From the NCBI RefSeq assembly GCF_002366715.1, contig NZ_DFBS01000031.1, positions 1 to 52,640 of the forward strand: a stretch of 52,640 bases of DNA, given 5' to 3'. A program made the translations under genes and the position numbers. Positions within the stretch are counted from its first letter, which is position 1, and the number at the start of each line of letters is the position of its first letter. Below are positions 8,140 to 16,307 of the stretch, piece after piece. Source of the DNA: Halomonas sp. UBA3074. Its GTDB lineage: Bacteria > Pseudomonadota > Gammaproteobacteria > Pseudomonadales > Halomonadaceae. The notes beneath the pieces were generated by a model. The model did no database searches. It had not been told where the DNA came from and worked only from the letters and a program-made list of their open reading frames with translations.

Positions 8140-8177
8140 CGGGCTGCATACCTGGCATATTAAGCCCGGCCAACCAA

Positions 8178-9065
8178 ATGACGACGACCATGCCTGAACC
8201 ATCCTCGCCTTCGGCCTATCATCTGCTGCTTCAGTTGGAGCAGCAGTTTGACCTTTTAATTGACACCACCGAAGCCGCTGTCTCGCTCTATGAGCAGCAG
8301 CAGCCAGCTTCGTGGGTTTTTCATCAAAACACCCCCACGCGCCACTGGCTTCGCGAAGCGCTTTTCGATATGTGGCATGCGCAAGGTCAAGACGGTCGAG
8401 AAACTCGTAATTACATCGCTATCGTGGCAGCGGATGAAGACTTACTTACCGCAATAGGTGAAGTTAACCAAGCCAAAAAAAGATTGGCCGAACTGCTACA
8501 AACCATTAAACAGGATTTCCCTCAGGCATTGAGTGACGCCAAACATCGCTTGCCAAAACGGCACCCCAATGTCGATGACGTGTTACGCCGTACCGGGCTT
8601 GCCCGCTTGCATCTAAAGCAGAGTTGGCGTCAATTACCGATCGCAGAGGCGCCTGTTTCGCGTGTTCGCTTTGCGTGGTATAGCAGTGGGCGCTCTATTA
8701 AGCGTCTAACGGTTCAAGACGCTGAAAAGAAGCTATTGCAGCTCGATACCGATGCACCTCATGTGCAAATTCAGCTTCGTAAACTGGCCAGCCTCCCAAG
8801 TAGCGAAGTGCTCGCTCAAGTGCAAACCCAGGCACCACTGATGCGCGCCAATCTCTTCTTTACCGAGCCACTTGAAGATGGGCATACGCGAAAGGCGCTG
8901 AACGCCGCCATGCCTATCTTTGTACCCACTACCCGCCAGCAGTTACCCCACATCAACCTGCCCGCCTCAGAGCCTCCTACCACGCGTACACGAGCCCGTA
9001 GGCGCGATGAAAAACTGGAGCAGGATGTATTTCTACCTAGCCTGCGAATTTACCGCTACCGATAG
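8178..9065 (+). CDS. Tus-like DNA replication terminus-binding protein
   Basis: This 295-residue basic protein fits the Ter/Tus family. From memory of E. coli Tus (309 residues), matching landmarks are an 'RFaW...IKrL' segment at about 160-175, a central helical stretch with LASLP, a strand rich in alternating basic and hydrophobic residues, and the C-terminal end LPSLRIYRYR, like IPRLHLY. Tus binds asymmetric Ter sites and stops replication forks from one side. Tus is best known from Enterobacterales, but family members occur in other gammaproteobacteria. I saw no E. coli-type Ter core in the 38-bp upstream gap. The ribosome site is weak, and ATG at 8190 is an alternative start. Assignment is by remembered similarity. 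Confidence 0.68.
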   Translation: MTTTMPEPSSPSAYHLLLQLEQQFDLLIDTTEAAVSLYEQQQPASWVFHQNTPTRHWLREALFDMWHAQGQDGRETRNYIAIVAADEDLLTAIGEVNQAKKRLAELLQTIKQDFPQALSDAKHRLPKRHPNVDDVLRRTGLARLHLKQSWRQLPIAEAPVSRVRFAWYSSGRSIKRLTVQDAEKKLLQLDTDAPHVQIQLRKLASLPSSEVLAQVQTQAPLMRANLFFTEPLEDGHTRKALNAAMPIFVPTTRQQLPHINLPASEPPTTRTRARRRDEKLEQDVFLPSLRIYRYR

Positions 9066-9104
9066 CGCATCTATTTCATGCCCAGCTATGTCATGCCCAG
9101 CACT

Positions 9105-9455
9105 TTATGGATGCTGGGTACCCGGTACGAGATCTTGCTGCCACAATCCATAACCTAGCAGTGTGCTCACTAGCTCAGCTAGATCGTCTTGTTCTATTGC
9201 ATACTCTTTTAACAACGCGTCAAAGCGCTGTTTAAACGCTCGCGCCTGCTCAAGCTCTAATGCCTGCTGTTTGGTTTCGACATCCTCTTTTTCTAATGCT
9301 GCAAGCGATCTGACCGGCGGACCTGTCGGTATCTCAAAATCGCTTTCAGGGTCGTCTAACTGTCGCAAAGCCTCCGCAAACGCATCATCCAATTCACGAA
9401 ACTTGCGCAGCTTTTCGCGCTCATCTACCGGCTTTTGAACCTTTTGATATTTCAT
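9105..9455 (-). CDS. Hypothetical small charged coiled-coil protein
   Basis: I do not recognise this 116-residue protein. It is highly charged with long predicted helices (EREKLRKFRELDDAFAEAL and a Glu/Gln/Lys-rich stretch at about 55-75). It ends in a segment (FKQRFDALLKEYAIEQDDLA) reminiscent of the oligomerisation-to-linker part of MvaT/H-NS-like proteins. No signal peptide or membrane helix is visible. It converges on the Tus-like gene with a 39-bp gap and has no strong ribosome site. It may be a real lineage-specific gene. Confidence 0.5.
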   Translation of the reverse strand: MKYQKVQKPVDEREKLRKFRELDDAFAEALRQLDDPESDFEIPTGPPVRSLAALEKEDVETKQQALELEQARAFKQRFDALLKEYAIEQDDLAELVSTLLGYGLWQQDLVPGTQHP

Positions 9456-9827
9456 CGATGTTTCATCTACACCTTACTTGAAATGGTCGATATGGCTACA
9501 AACGTAGCATTTTCTGAAAAAAACTGTGCACAAACGCGTAAAGGTAACGAGCAAACTTGCCTTTGCCACCCTGTTGCCAGCATAAAGGCAACTCTATTAG
9601 ACAAGTGATAAGGCCAGCTACCCTTAGTAATGACGGCACAGCTAGCGATGACACAAAGATTGATGCGCTGCATCACCGTACCTACAAGTAGCCTGAACAG
9701 AGATTCTACTCTCATTTAAACGCTGACTAGATACATTCAGCTAGGTTACCAACACTAACGCACTGGGAGAGTGCACTACAGGCTAAATAAGCACGACCTG
9801 TACGATTCACGCATGAGAGGCCAGACA
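9456..9827. other. Intergenic region upstream of the AraC-type gene
   Basis: No gene is supported here. The clearest element is a perfect palindrome TGATGCGCTGCATCA at 9661-9675 (6-bp arms, 3-bp centre), about 150 bp upstream of the regulator gene. It could be an operator, but this is untested. Confidence 0.4.
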
Positions 9828-10670
9828 ATGTTCAACGCGATGACACGAGCTGAGATCTGGCTGCAGGACACACTGGATAAGCCACTCGGTATCGAAGACC
9901 TTGCTAATCATATTGGCTATTCGTCTTCTCAAGTTCGCCGCCAGTTTCGCCAAAGCTTTCACTTTTCACCTAGCGCGTATCGCGAAAAAAGACGCCTAGA
10001 GCGTGCGGCCGTATTACTGGCGCTTACGCCTCTCAATATAGCGCAAATTGCGGTACGTTGCGGCTACCATAATCACTCTTCGTTCTCGCGTGCATTTCAG
10101 CGTCGCTACCAGTTTAGCCCACGTCACTTTCGCCAACGGCTAAAAAACGCAGTGGCATCTTCTATGCCCTATAAACCTTATAAAACTGATATTGAAAAAA
10201 TCAGTGACCGCCAAATGATTTTGATGCGGCTCTATCAGGCTCCCGAGCGTATCAAAGGGCTAGGGGATACAAGCTACCATAATGAGCAGCTAGCTTGCTT
10301 ACAGGCACGATTACGTCGATCGACGACCATCATTGCGCTGCCTGATATATTAGCGATTAAAGTTGATGCGCTTAACAGCGAATACTTTCATTACAACCGC
10401 ACCGATGTGGGTCTTTATTTAGAGCAAACAGATAACGCTCAAGACATCGCACTACCAGTGCCCTACCGTCGCGTGGATATTCCAACCCACTACTGCCTGA
10501 GTACACGCTTTGACAACTTAGCGGACCTTTATGATGCGCTGACGCATACCCTCGTCCATTTGCTTTACAACCAAAATGATTTTCACGTAAGCGGCCATCC
10601 GCCTCAGGTATTATGGCAAGCTAATCATTTGGAACTTCGGATACCGCTAGTAGGGCAGCTGGCTGGATAA
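9828..10670 (+). CDS. AraC-family regulator with GyrI-like effector domain (Rob-like)
   Basis: The protein has about 280 residues. An N-terminal double HTH of AraC type spans roughly 1-105 (IEDLANHIGYSSSQVRRQFRQ and IAQIAVRCGYHNHSSFSRAF). The C-terminal half resembles a GyrI-like small-molecule-binding domain, the same order as in Rob. Such regulators sense hydrophobic compounds or drugs and control efflux or stress genes. The ATG at 9828 places the HTH about ten residues from the N-terminus, as in Rob. A GTG at 9771 would add 19 residues but has poor spacing to its purine-rich site. The regulon is unknown. Confidence 0.82.
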   Translation: MFNAMTRAEIWLQDTLDKPLGIEDLANHIGYSSSQVRRQFRQSFHFSPSAYREKRRLERAAVLLALTPLNIAQIAVRCGYHNHSSFSRAFQRRYQFSPRHFRQRLKNAVASSMPYKPYKTDIEKISDRQMILMRLYQAPERIKGLGDTSYHNEQLACLQARLRRSTTIIALPDILAIKVDALNSEYFHYNRTDVGLYLEQTDNAQDIALPVPYRRVDIPTHYCLSTRFDNLADLYDALTHTLVHLLYNQNDFHVSGHPPQVLWQANHLELRIPLVGQLAG

Positions 10671-10704
10671 TCTTGCAGGGCAGAATTAAGAAGCACACGA
10701 CAAT

Positions 10705-10738
10705 AAAAAACCGGCATTCCTGTAGAGAAATGCCGGTT
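10705..10738 (-). terminator. Intrinsic terminator of mvaT
   Basis: AACCGGCATT (10709-10718) pairs with AATGCCGGTT (10729-10738). On the minus strand the stem ends in six T residues. It lies between the converging AraC-type gene and mvaT, and its T-tract serves mvaT. Confidence 0.9.
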
Positions 10739-10748
10739 CCTAAATCTA

Positions 10749-11123
10749 TTAGTCTTCCATGCGTACTAGCCAGGACTCGACGGCTTCATCGCCATGCTCG
10801 TCCTTCCAGCTGCGTAGGCCTTTATGATTACCACCGCGGGTTTCGATAACTTCCCCTGTTTTAGGGTTTTTGTAAATCTTAAGGCGGCGCTTACGGCGGG
10901 CATTGCCACTCGCCGTTGTTTTAGGGCTACGCTGGTCAGAAGCAGGATCTAATAAAGCAATGACGTCACTGGGACGCTTGCCAAACTCAGTCATAAGCGC
11001 TTCAAGTTTGGCCTTAAATTCCAACTCACTTTTTAGGCGCTGATCGCCTTCTAAGCGTTGCAGGTCTTCTTGGAGCTGCTTTAGCTGCTGTTCTTTTTGA
11101 ATATATTCGTTAAGTAATGACAT
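10749..11123 (-). CDS. mvaT: MvaT/MvaU-family nucleoid-structuring protein
   Basis: The 124-residue protein matches Pseudomonas MvaT in length and layout. It has an N-terminal coiled-coil oligomerisation domain (MSLLNEYIQKEQQLKQL), a helix ending at DVIALLDP, a basic linker, and a DNA-binding domain with YKNPKTGEVIETRGGNHK and a C-terminal EAVESW. MvaT proteins are functional counterparts of H-NS: they silence AT-rich, often horizontally acquired DNA. The Rob-like gene and the AT-rich left edge are possible local targets. AGGAACC precedes the ATG, and the upstream leader carries short tandem repeats. Confidence 0.93.
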   Translation of the reverse strand: MSLLNEYIQKEQQLKQLQEDLQRLEGDQRLKSELEFKAKLEALMTEFGKRPSDVIALLDPASDQRSPKTTASGNARRKRRLKIYKNPKTGEVIETRGGNHKGLRSWKDEHGDEAVESWLVRMED

Positions 11124-11405
11124 CGGGGTTCCTTTAGTATCGTATCCAACTGAACGGGGTCCAACTGAAGGGGCTCAACTGGTTTAGGCGCTAACTTGAC
11201 GACCATGGTACCCACTAGTTCAGAATGCTAGGACATTATTGCTGTAAAAAGACTAACTGACAACAGTCTAGTTGATTTTCATCCAATTACTAATCGTTTT
11301 TTTAAACACAGTTGCTGTTTAAAAAGTTTTAACCCTAATACCTCGTCATCTCAGTGGAACTATGTATTGCGCTATTAGAACAGAGATAGCCAATCTGTTA
11401 CAAAC
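11124..11405. other. mvaT upstream region with 15-bp tandem repeats
   Basis: This AT-rich region between mvaT and rpsA holds no gene. TCCAACTGAACGGGG (11145-11159) is followed directly by TCCAACTGAAGGGGC (11160-11174) and a partial third copy TCAACTGG (11175-11182), 22-59 bp upstream of mvaT. The remainder, with A/T tracts around 11270-11340, looks like the promoter region and could be an autoregulatory MvaT target. Confidence 0.5.
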
Positions 11406-11435
11406 AAAAGCGCCGCCCATAAGGGCGGCGCTTTT
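11406..11435 (-). terminator. Intrinsic terminator of rpsA
   Basis: A perfect 13-bp stem, AAAAGCGCCGCCC paired with GGGCGGCGCTTTT, encloses a four-base loop. On the minus strand it ends in TTTTGTTTG. It closes the gyrA-to-rpsA cluster 23 bp after the rpsA stop. Confidence 0.93.
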
Positions 11436-11458
11436 ACAAACCAATAACTAATTAATGA

Positions 11459-13138
11459 TTAGTCTTGGCCCATTTGCTGCTTGATCAAGTCACCGATAGT
11501 GGTCGGACCACCTGCTGTTTCCGGCTCTTGCTCACGCATTTTCTTCAGGTTCTGGCGTGTGTCGTCTTGATCTTTCGCTTTAACCGACAGGTTAATCTGA
11601 CGGCTCTTACGATCAACACTAACGATACGCGCTTCGACGCTGTCGCCTTCATTCAGCACATTGCGCGCGTCTTCTACGCGATCAGCACTAATTTCAGACG
11701 CTTTCAGCACAGCAATAACGTCAGTCGCCAATTCAACTTGAGCTTCTTTAGCATCAACTTCAATCACGCGACCCGTTACGATGCTGCCCTTATCGTTGAC
11801 TGACAGGTACTCAGCAACAGGGTCAGAATCCATCTGCTTGATACCTAGCGAGATACGCTCGCGCTCAGGATCAATCGATAGGATAACGGCTTCAGCTTCG
11901 TCACCTTTCTTAAAGCTGCGTACGGCTTCTTCGCCGGTATCAGTCCAAGAAATATCAGACAGGTGAACCAGACCGTCGATACCGCCTTCTAGACCGATAA
12001 AGATACCGAAGTCAGTGATTGACTTAATGGTACCTGAAACGCGGTCACCCTTGTTGTAGTCAGTGTTGAAGGTTTCCCACGGGTTAGCAGTACACTGCTT
12101 GATACCCAGAGAAATACGACGACGCTCTTCGTCGATATCCAACACCATGACGTCAACATCATCGCCCACTTGAACGACTTTAGACGGATGGATGTTTTTG
12201 TTGGTCCAGTCCATTTCAGACACGTGAACCAAACCTTCAACACCCTCTTCCAGCTCAGCAAAGCAACCATAGTCAGTCAGGTTAGTGACGACAGCGTGTA
12301 CTTTCATGCCTTCTGGGTAACGCTCTTTGATGTTGACCCACGGATCTTCGCCCAACTGCTTCAGACCCAGTGAAACGCGATTACGCTCACGGTCAAACTT
12401 CAGAACCTTGACGTTGATCTCGTCGCCAACGGCAACGATTTCGGACGGATGCTTAATACGCTTCCACGCCATATCGGTAATGTGCAGCAAGCCGTCAACA
12501 CCACCCAGGTCTACGAAAGCGCCGTAGTCTGTCAGGTTCTTAACGATACCCTTGATCTGCTGGCCTTCTTGCAGCGTTGCCAGCAGCGCTTCGCGCTCGG
12601 CACTGTTTTCTGCTTCCAGAACCGCACGACGTGATACCACTACGTTGTTACGTTTCGGATCGAGCTTGATGACTTTGAAGTCCAGCTCTTTATTTTCCAG
12701 GTGCGCAGTATCGCGAACCGGACGAACATCAACCAACGAGCCAGGCAAGAAGGCACGGATAGAGTCAACTTCAACCGTGAAGCCGCCTTTAACCTTACCG
12801 TTAATAACGCCCTTGATGATTTCGTCTTTCTCGAAGGCAGCTTCCAGAATCTTCCAAGCTTCTGCGCGCTTGGCTTTTTCACGGGACAGACGCGTCTCAC
12901 CGAAACCATCTTCAACGGCTTCCAGCGCAACGTGCACGTCATCACCGATAGCGATGTTCAGATTACCGTTTTCATCGCGGAATTGTGACGCTGGGATCTG
13001 ACCTTCAGATTTCAGGCCAGCGTTGACAGTAACCCAGTCACCGTCAATGTCGACAACCTGAGCCGCGACAATTGCGCCTGGCTCCATGTTGATGTCGTTA
13101 AGAGACTGTTCAAACAGCTCAGCAAAGCTTTCGCTCAT
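11459..13138 (-). CDS. rpsA: 30S ribosomal protein S1
   Basis: The 559-residue protein is composed of six S1-type OB-fold repeats. The repeated cores read like VKGIVKNLTDYGAFVDLGG and GTIKSITDFGIFIGLEGGID, each followed by a 'GLVH.SD' segment. The length is that of the gammaproteobacterial six-domain form. S1 binds mRNA leaders and delivers them to the 30S subunit. AGGA precedes the ATG, and the leader contains three potential hairpins suited to S1 autoregulation. It follows cmk, as in E. coli. No ihfB gene follows; the next gene is mvaT. Confidence 0.97.
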   Translation of the reverse strand: MSESFAELFEQSLNDINMEPGAIVAAQVVDIDGDWVTVNAGLKSEGQIPASQFRDENGNLNIAIGDDVHVALEAVEDGFGETRLSREKAKRAEAWKILEAAFEKDEIIKGVINGKVKGGFTVEVDSIRAFLPGSLVDVRPVRDTAHLENKELDFKVIKLDPKRNNVVVSRRAVLEAENSAEREALLATLQEGQQIKGIVKNLTDYGAFVDLGGVDGLLHITDMAWKRIKHPSEIVAVGDEINVKVLKFDRERNRVSLGLKQLGEDPWVNIKERYPEGMKVHAVVTNLTDYGCFAELEEGVEGLVHVSEMDWTNKNIHPSKVVQVGDDVDVMVLDIDEERRRISLGIKQCTANPWETFNTDYNKGDRVSGTIKSITDFGIFIGLEGGIDGLVHLSDISWTDTGEEAVRSFKKGDEAEAVILSIDPERERISLGIKQMDSDPVAEYLSVNDKGSIVTGRVIEVDAKEAQVELATDVIAVLKASEISADRVEDARNVLNEGDSVEARIVSVDRKSRQINLSVKAKDQDDTRQNLKKMREQEPETAGGPTTIGDLIKQQMGQD

Positions 13139-13147
13139 GGTGTTCCT

Positions 13148-13202
13148 ACGTAATTACGTTGTTGAGGCATAAATGCCTTCTCCGCACCACCAGCAAGTGC
13201 GG
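13148..13202 (-). promoter_or_regulatory. Hairpin-rich leader of rpsA (candidate S1 autoregulation element)
   Basis: Directly upstream of the rpsA ribosome site the minus strand can form three consecutive stems. They are CCGCAC/GTGCGG (13182-13202), GGCAT/ATGCC (13166-13177) and the palindrome ACGTAATTACGT (13148-13159). In E. coli the rpsA leader also folds into three hairpins, and S1 represses its own translation through them. Functional equivalence here is inference. Confidence 0.5.
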
Positions 13203-13321
13203 GCCTAATGTCACTCAGCCTTCGGGGGTGTTAACGCTGGTTAGACCTGACCGGGCTCACCGATGTGAGTATAGTGCCCTGCCACGTCGTGACACCTATC
13301 CAAAAGCGCCGCAAGGGAGAA

Positions 13322-14026
13322 TCATACGCCGCTTACCAGCCCTCTTTGGGCGAGCAGTTCGGTCAATCGATCAACCACTTCCGGTATGCTCAGACGCGTG
13401 GTATCAAGCGTAATGGCATCATCTGCCGGCTTGAGAGGGGCCACGCTGCGCTGCGTGTCGCGTGCATCGCGTGCCTGAATCTCCTTCAAAAGACTCGAAA
13501 GACTAGCATTCACCCCGGCTTCCTGCAACTGCAGATGACGTCGCCGCGCTCTTTCATCGGCACTGGCCGTCAAAAAAATCTTGAGTGGCGCGTCAGGGAA
13601 AACCACTGTACCCATATCACGACCATCGGCCACCAACCCCGGCGTTTGGCAAAAATCGCGCTGGCGCTGCAGTAATGCCTGACGCACCGCGGGCAACGCG
13701 GCTACCTGGGATGCGCGCTCACCGGCTTGCTCGGTACGGATCGCTTGACCAACATCTTCGCCCTCAAGCAGGGTGCGGGGCTGACCATCTTCAACCGGGA
13801 AGGCCACATCCAGCTGTTCAGCTAAACGCGCCAGCCCTAATTCGTCATCGACGGCCACGTTATGCTTAACAGCCGCTTGCGCCGTCAGCCGATAAAGCGC
13901 GCCGCTATCCAGCAGATGCCAGCCTAGGCGCTCTGCTACTAAACCGCTGATCGTGCCTTTACCCGCACCGCCAGGGCCATCGATGGTGAGAACAGGCACC
14001 GTCAGCGTGGCCCCACGATCATTCAT
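13322..14026 (-). CDS. cmk: Cytidylate kinase
   Basis: This 234-residue NMP kinase phosphorylates CMP and dCMP. It begins with VLTIDGPGGAGKGT (P-loop) and has LLDSGALYRLTA and the DGRDMGTVVFPDA motif typical of bacterial Cmk, followed by the Arg-rich lid ASADERARRRHLQL. I chose the ATG at 14026, preceded by GGAGGGGG, which overlaps the last codons of the tyrA-aroA fusion by 8 bases. The longer frame from 14056 would lie inside aroA. The overlap implies translational coupling. Confidence 0.95.
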   Translation of the reverse strand: MNDRGATLTVPVLTIDGPGGAGKGTISGLVAERLGWHLLDSGALYRLTAQAAVKHNVAVDDELGLARLAEQLDVAFPVEDGQPRTLLEGEDVGQAIRTEQAGERASQVAALPAVRQALLQRQRDFCQTPGLVADGRDMGTVVFPDAPLKIFLTASADERARRRHLQLQEAGVNASLSSLLKEIQARDARDTQRSVAPLKPADDAITLDTTRLSIPEVVDRLTELLAQRGLVSGV

Positions 14027-16307
14027 GCGCCCCCTCCACCTTAACGCCCATGCCAATTCGGGTCGCTAATTCAACGAAATCCGGGAAGGATGTCGCCACG
14101 TTGGCGCAGTCATCAATCTCAATTTCGGCGCTGGCGCGTAGCGATGAAATCGCAAATGCCATGGCGATACGGTGATCACCCAGGCTATCGATGCGACCGC
14201 CTCCATAGCTGGCCTTGTGTGCATCGCCATTGCCGGTAATATCGATACCGTCATCAAGCAGGGTGTGTTCAATACCCAAAATAGCCATGCCATCTGCCAT
14301 CGCCTGAAGACGATCAGACTCTTTGACCCGTAGTTCTTCAGCGCCTCTTAAGCGGGTCACGCCTGCTGCATTGGCGGCCGCAATAAAGAGAGCGGGAAAC
14401 TCATCAATCGCTAACGGGACTTGATCCACGGGAATATCGATCCCTTTCAGCGGCGCATAGCGGATACGAATATCCGCCACCGGCTCGCCGCCGACCTCAC
14501 GCTCATTTTCAAGCGTTAAATCGGCACCCATCAACGTCAGGATATTGATAACGCCGATGCGGGTAGGGTTAATCCCCACGTGCTCTAAGGTGATATCAGA
14601 ATCGGGGGTGATTGCCGCCGCCACCAAAAAGAAAGTGGCAGAGGAAATATCGGAAGGCACATCGATCGGCCCAGCGGTTAACTTACCGCCGCCCTGCAGC
14701 CAGCAAGTATCACCTTCACGAGCCACCGTATAGCCAAAACCGTTGAGCATCCGCTCAGTATGATCACGGGTAGGCGCCGGCTCACGCACACGGGTTTCGC
14801 CTTCGGCGTAGAGCCCCGCCAGCAATAGGCAGGATTTAACCTGAGCACTGGCCATGGGCATATCGTAATCAATACCCTTAAGCGTAGCGCCGCCATGAAT
14901 TTTCAGCGGCGGGCGCCCTCCTTCAGCGGTATCGATAGTCGCGCCCATCAAGCGAAGCGGGTCTGCTACGCGCCCCATGGGGCGTTTGGTCAGCGATTCG
15001 TCGCCGGTTAGCTCACTATCGAAGGCCTGACCCGCCAGCAGCCCAGAAAACAGCCGCATGGCGGTACCCGAGTTACCTACATACAGGGGGCCTGCTGGCG
15101 CTTTTAAGCCTTGCATGCCGACACCATGAATCGTCACTCGGCCCTGGTGTGGCCCCTCAATCGCCACACCCATTTCACGAAACGCTTGCAGGGTCGCCAG
15201 GCTATCTTCGCCTTCCAAAAAGCCTTTTACTTCCGTCGTCCCTTCTGCCAACGCGCCCAGCATAATAGAGCGGTGGGACATGGATTTATCGCCGGGCACG
15301 CGTAAACGCCCCTGAGCTTGACCTCCCGGCTGCACACGGTAGGTGACCTTACCTTGTGGTTGCATATGATATTCCGCCTGATAGCTGGTTTTGTTCAATA
15401 AAGAGTCGAAATAGTGCCGGGCGTGGCTCGCCCGATCAAAGGTGGCAATCAGCGCATCACTGTCGCCGGTTTCTACCGCACGCCGCAAGCGAGAAAGCCC
15501 TGCCTCGAAATCATCCAGCGAGGCCAATACCGCCTGTTGATTGGCGATAAAAATATCTCGCCACATAACGGGGTCACTACCGGCGATCCGTGTGAAATCC
15601 CGAAAGCCACCCGCCGCGTAGCGAAAAATATCTAGCCGCTCATCCTGGCGGGCCAGTGTATCAACCAACGAAAAAGCCAATAAATGAGGCAAATGGCTGG
15701 TACGCGCCAATACCTGGTCATGCCGCTCGACGTCCATCTCCAGCACGTCAGCACCACAGGCCTCCCATAGGCAGCGCACACGCTGCAAAGCGAGGCGATC
15801 AACGTTGGGCTCAGGCGTCAGAATGACTTTATGATTCTCGTAAAGATGTGGATTTGCCGCCGCAACACCGCTTTTTTCAGACCCCGCTATAGGATGCCCT
15901 AGCACCATATTGGTGGGTACCTGGCCAAACACTCGCTCGGCACAGGCGCGAATAGTCGCTTTCGTACTACCCACATCGGTAATCACGACATCAGCAGACG
16001 CCCCCTCTAACGCTTCTGCCAACGCCGTCATCACACTCTCCATGGCAAGCACCGGCACAGCCAGCACTATCATGGTAGCGTCACGCACCTGCTCGGCTAG
16101 ACCAGCGCCCCCGGCGTCGATCAAGCCCATCTCAATACCGCGGGTGATCTCACCATCATCAGGGTCGCAGGCAACAATACGGCCCTGGAATCCTGAGGCG
16201 CGCAGCGCTGCTGCGAGTGAGCCACCAATTAATCCCAGGCCAACAATTAACAGATGCGGCTCATGACAAGCGGTTTTTTTTACGTGTTTTTCAACCATTA
16301 CTGTCAC
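14019..16307 (-). CDS. Bifunctional prephenate dehydrogenase / EPSP synthase (TyrA-AroA fusion)
   Basis: The protein is 762 residues long. The first about 310 residues are a TyrA-type prephenate dehydrogenase with a Rossmann GLGLIG at 23-28 and the GHPIAGSEKSG motif. From about 325 on it is 3-phosphoshikimate 1-carboxyvinyltransferase, with PGDKSMSHRS, GNSGTAMRL, SLTKRPMGRV, EELRVKESDR and LGDHRIAMAF. The fusion joins an early common step to a tyrosine-branch step and is known from Pseudomonas and Halomonas. It overlaps pheA by 4 bp and cmk by 8 bp. The listed GTG start keeps the pheA overlap; ATG at 16298 is an alternative. In the usual pseudomonad order hisC lies between pheA and this gene, but not here. 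Confidence 0.94.
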   Translation of the reverse strand: MTVMVEKHVKKTACHEPHLLIVGLGLIGGSLAAALRASGFQGRIVACDPDDGEITRGIEMGLIDAGGAGLAEQVRDATMIVLAVPVLAMESVMTALAEALEGASADVVITDVGSTKATIRACAERVFGQVPTNMVLGHPIAGSEKSGVAAANPHLYENHKVILTPEPNVDRLALQRVRCLWEACGADVLEMDVERHDQVLARTSHLPHLLAFSLVDTLARQDERLDIFRYAAGGFRDFTRIAGSDPVMWRDIFIANQQAVLASLDDFEAGLSRLRRAVETGDSDALIATFDRASHARHYFDSLLNKTSYQAEYHMQPQGKVTYRVQPGGQAQGRLRVPGDKSMSHRSIMLGALAEGTTEVKGFLEGEDSLATLQAFREMGVAIEGPHQGRVTIHGVGMQGLKAPAGPLYVGNSGTAMRLFSGLLAGQAFDSELTGDESLTKRPMGRVADPLRLMGATIDTAEGGRPPLKIHGGATLKGIDYDMPMASAQVKSCLLLAGLYAEGETRVREPAPTRDHTERMLNGFGYTVAREGDTCWLQGGGKLTAGPIDVPSDISSATFFLVAAAITPDSDITLEHVGINPTRIGVINILTLMGADLTLENEREVGGEPVADIRIRYAPLKGIDIPVDQVPLAIDEFPALFIAAANAAGVTRLRGAEELRVKESDRLQAMADGMAILGIEHTLLDDGIDITGNGDAHKASYGGGRIDSLGDHRIAMAFAISSLRASAEIEIDDCANVATSFPDFVELATRIGMGVKVEGAHE

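Noticed and set aside
8140..8177. E. coli-type Ter site before the Tus-like gene
   Set aside because: No GTTGTAACTAA-like core is present; the gap holds only a short inverted repeat.
9467..9715. 82-codon minus-strand frame upstream of the AraC-type gene
   Set aside because: Cys/Val/Ser-rich without a domain, no ribosome site, and in a region with other regulatory-like elements.
12552..13001. 149-codon frame antisense to rpsA
   Set aside because: Ser/Arg/Thr-rich shadow of the strongly biased rpsA codons.
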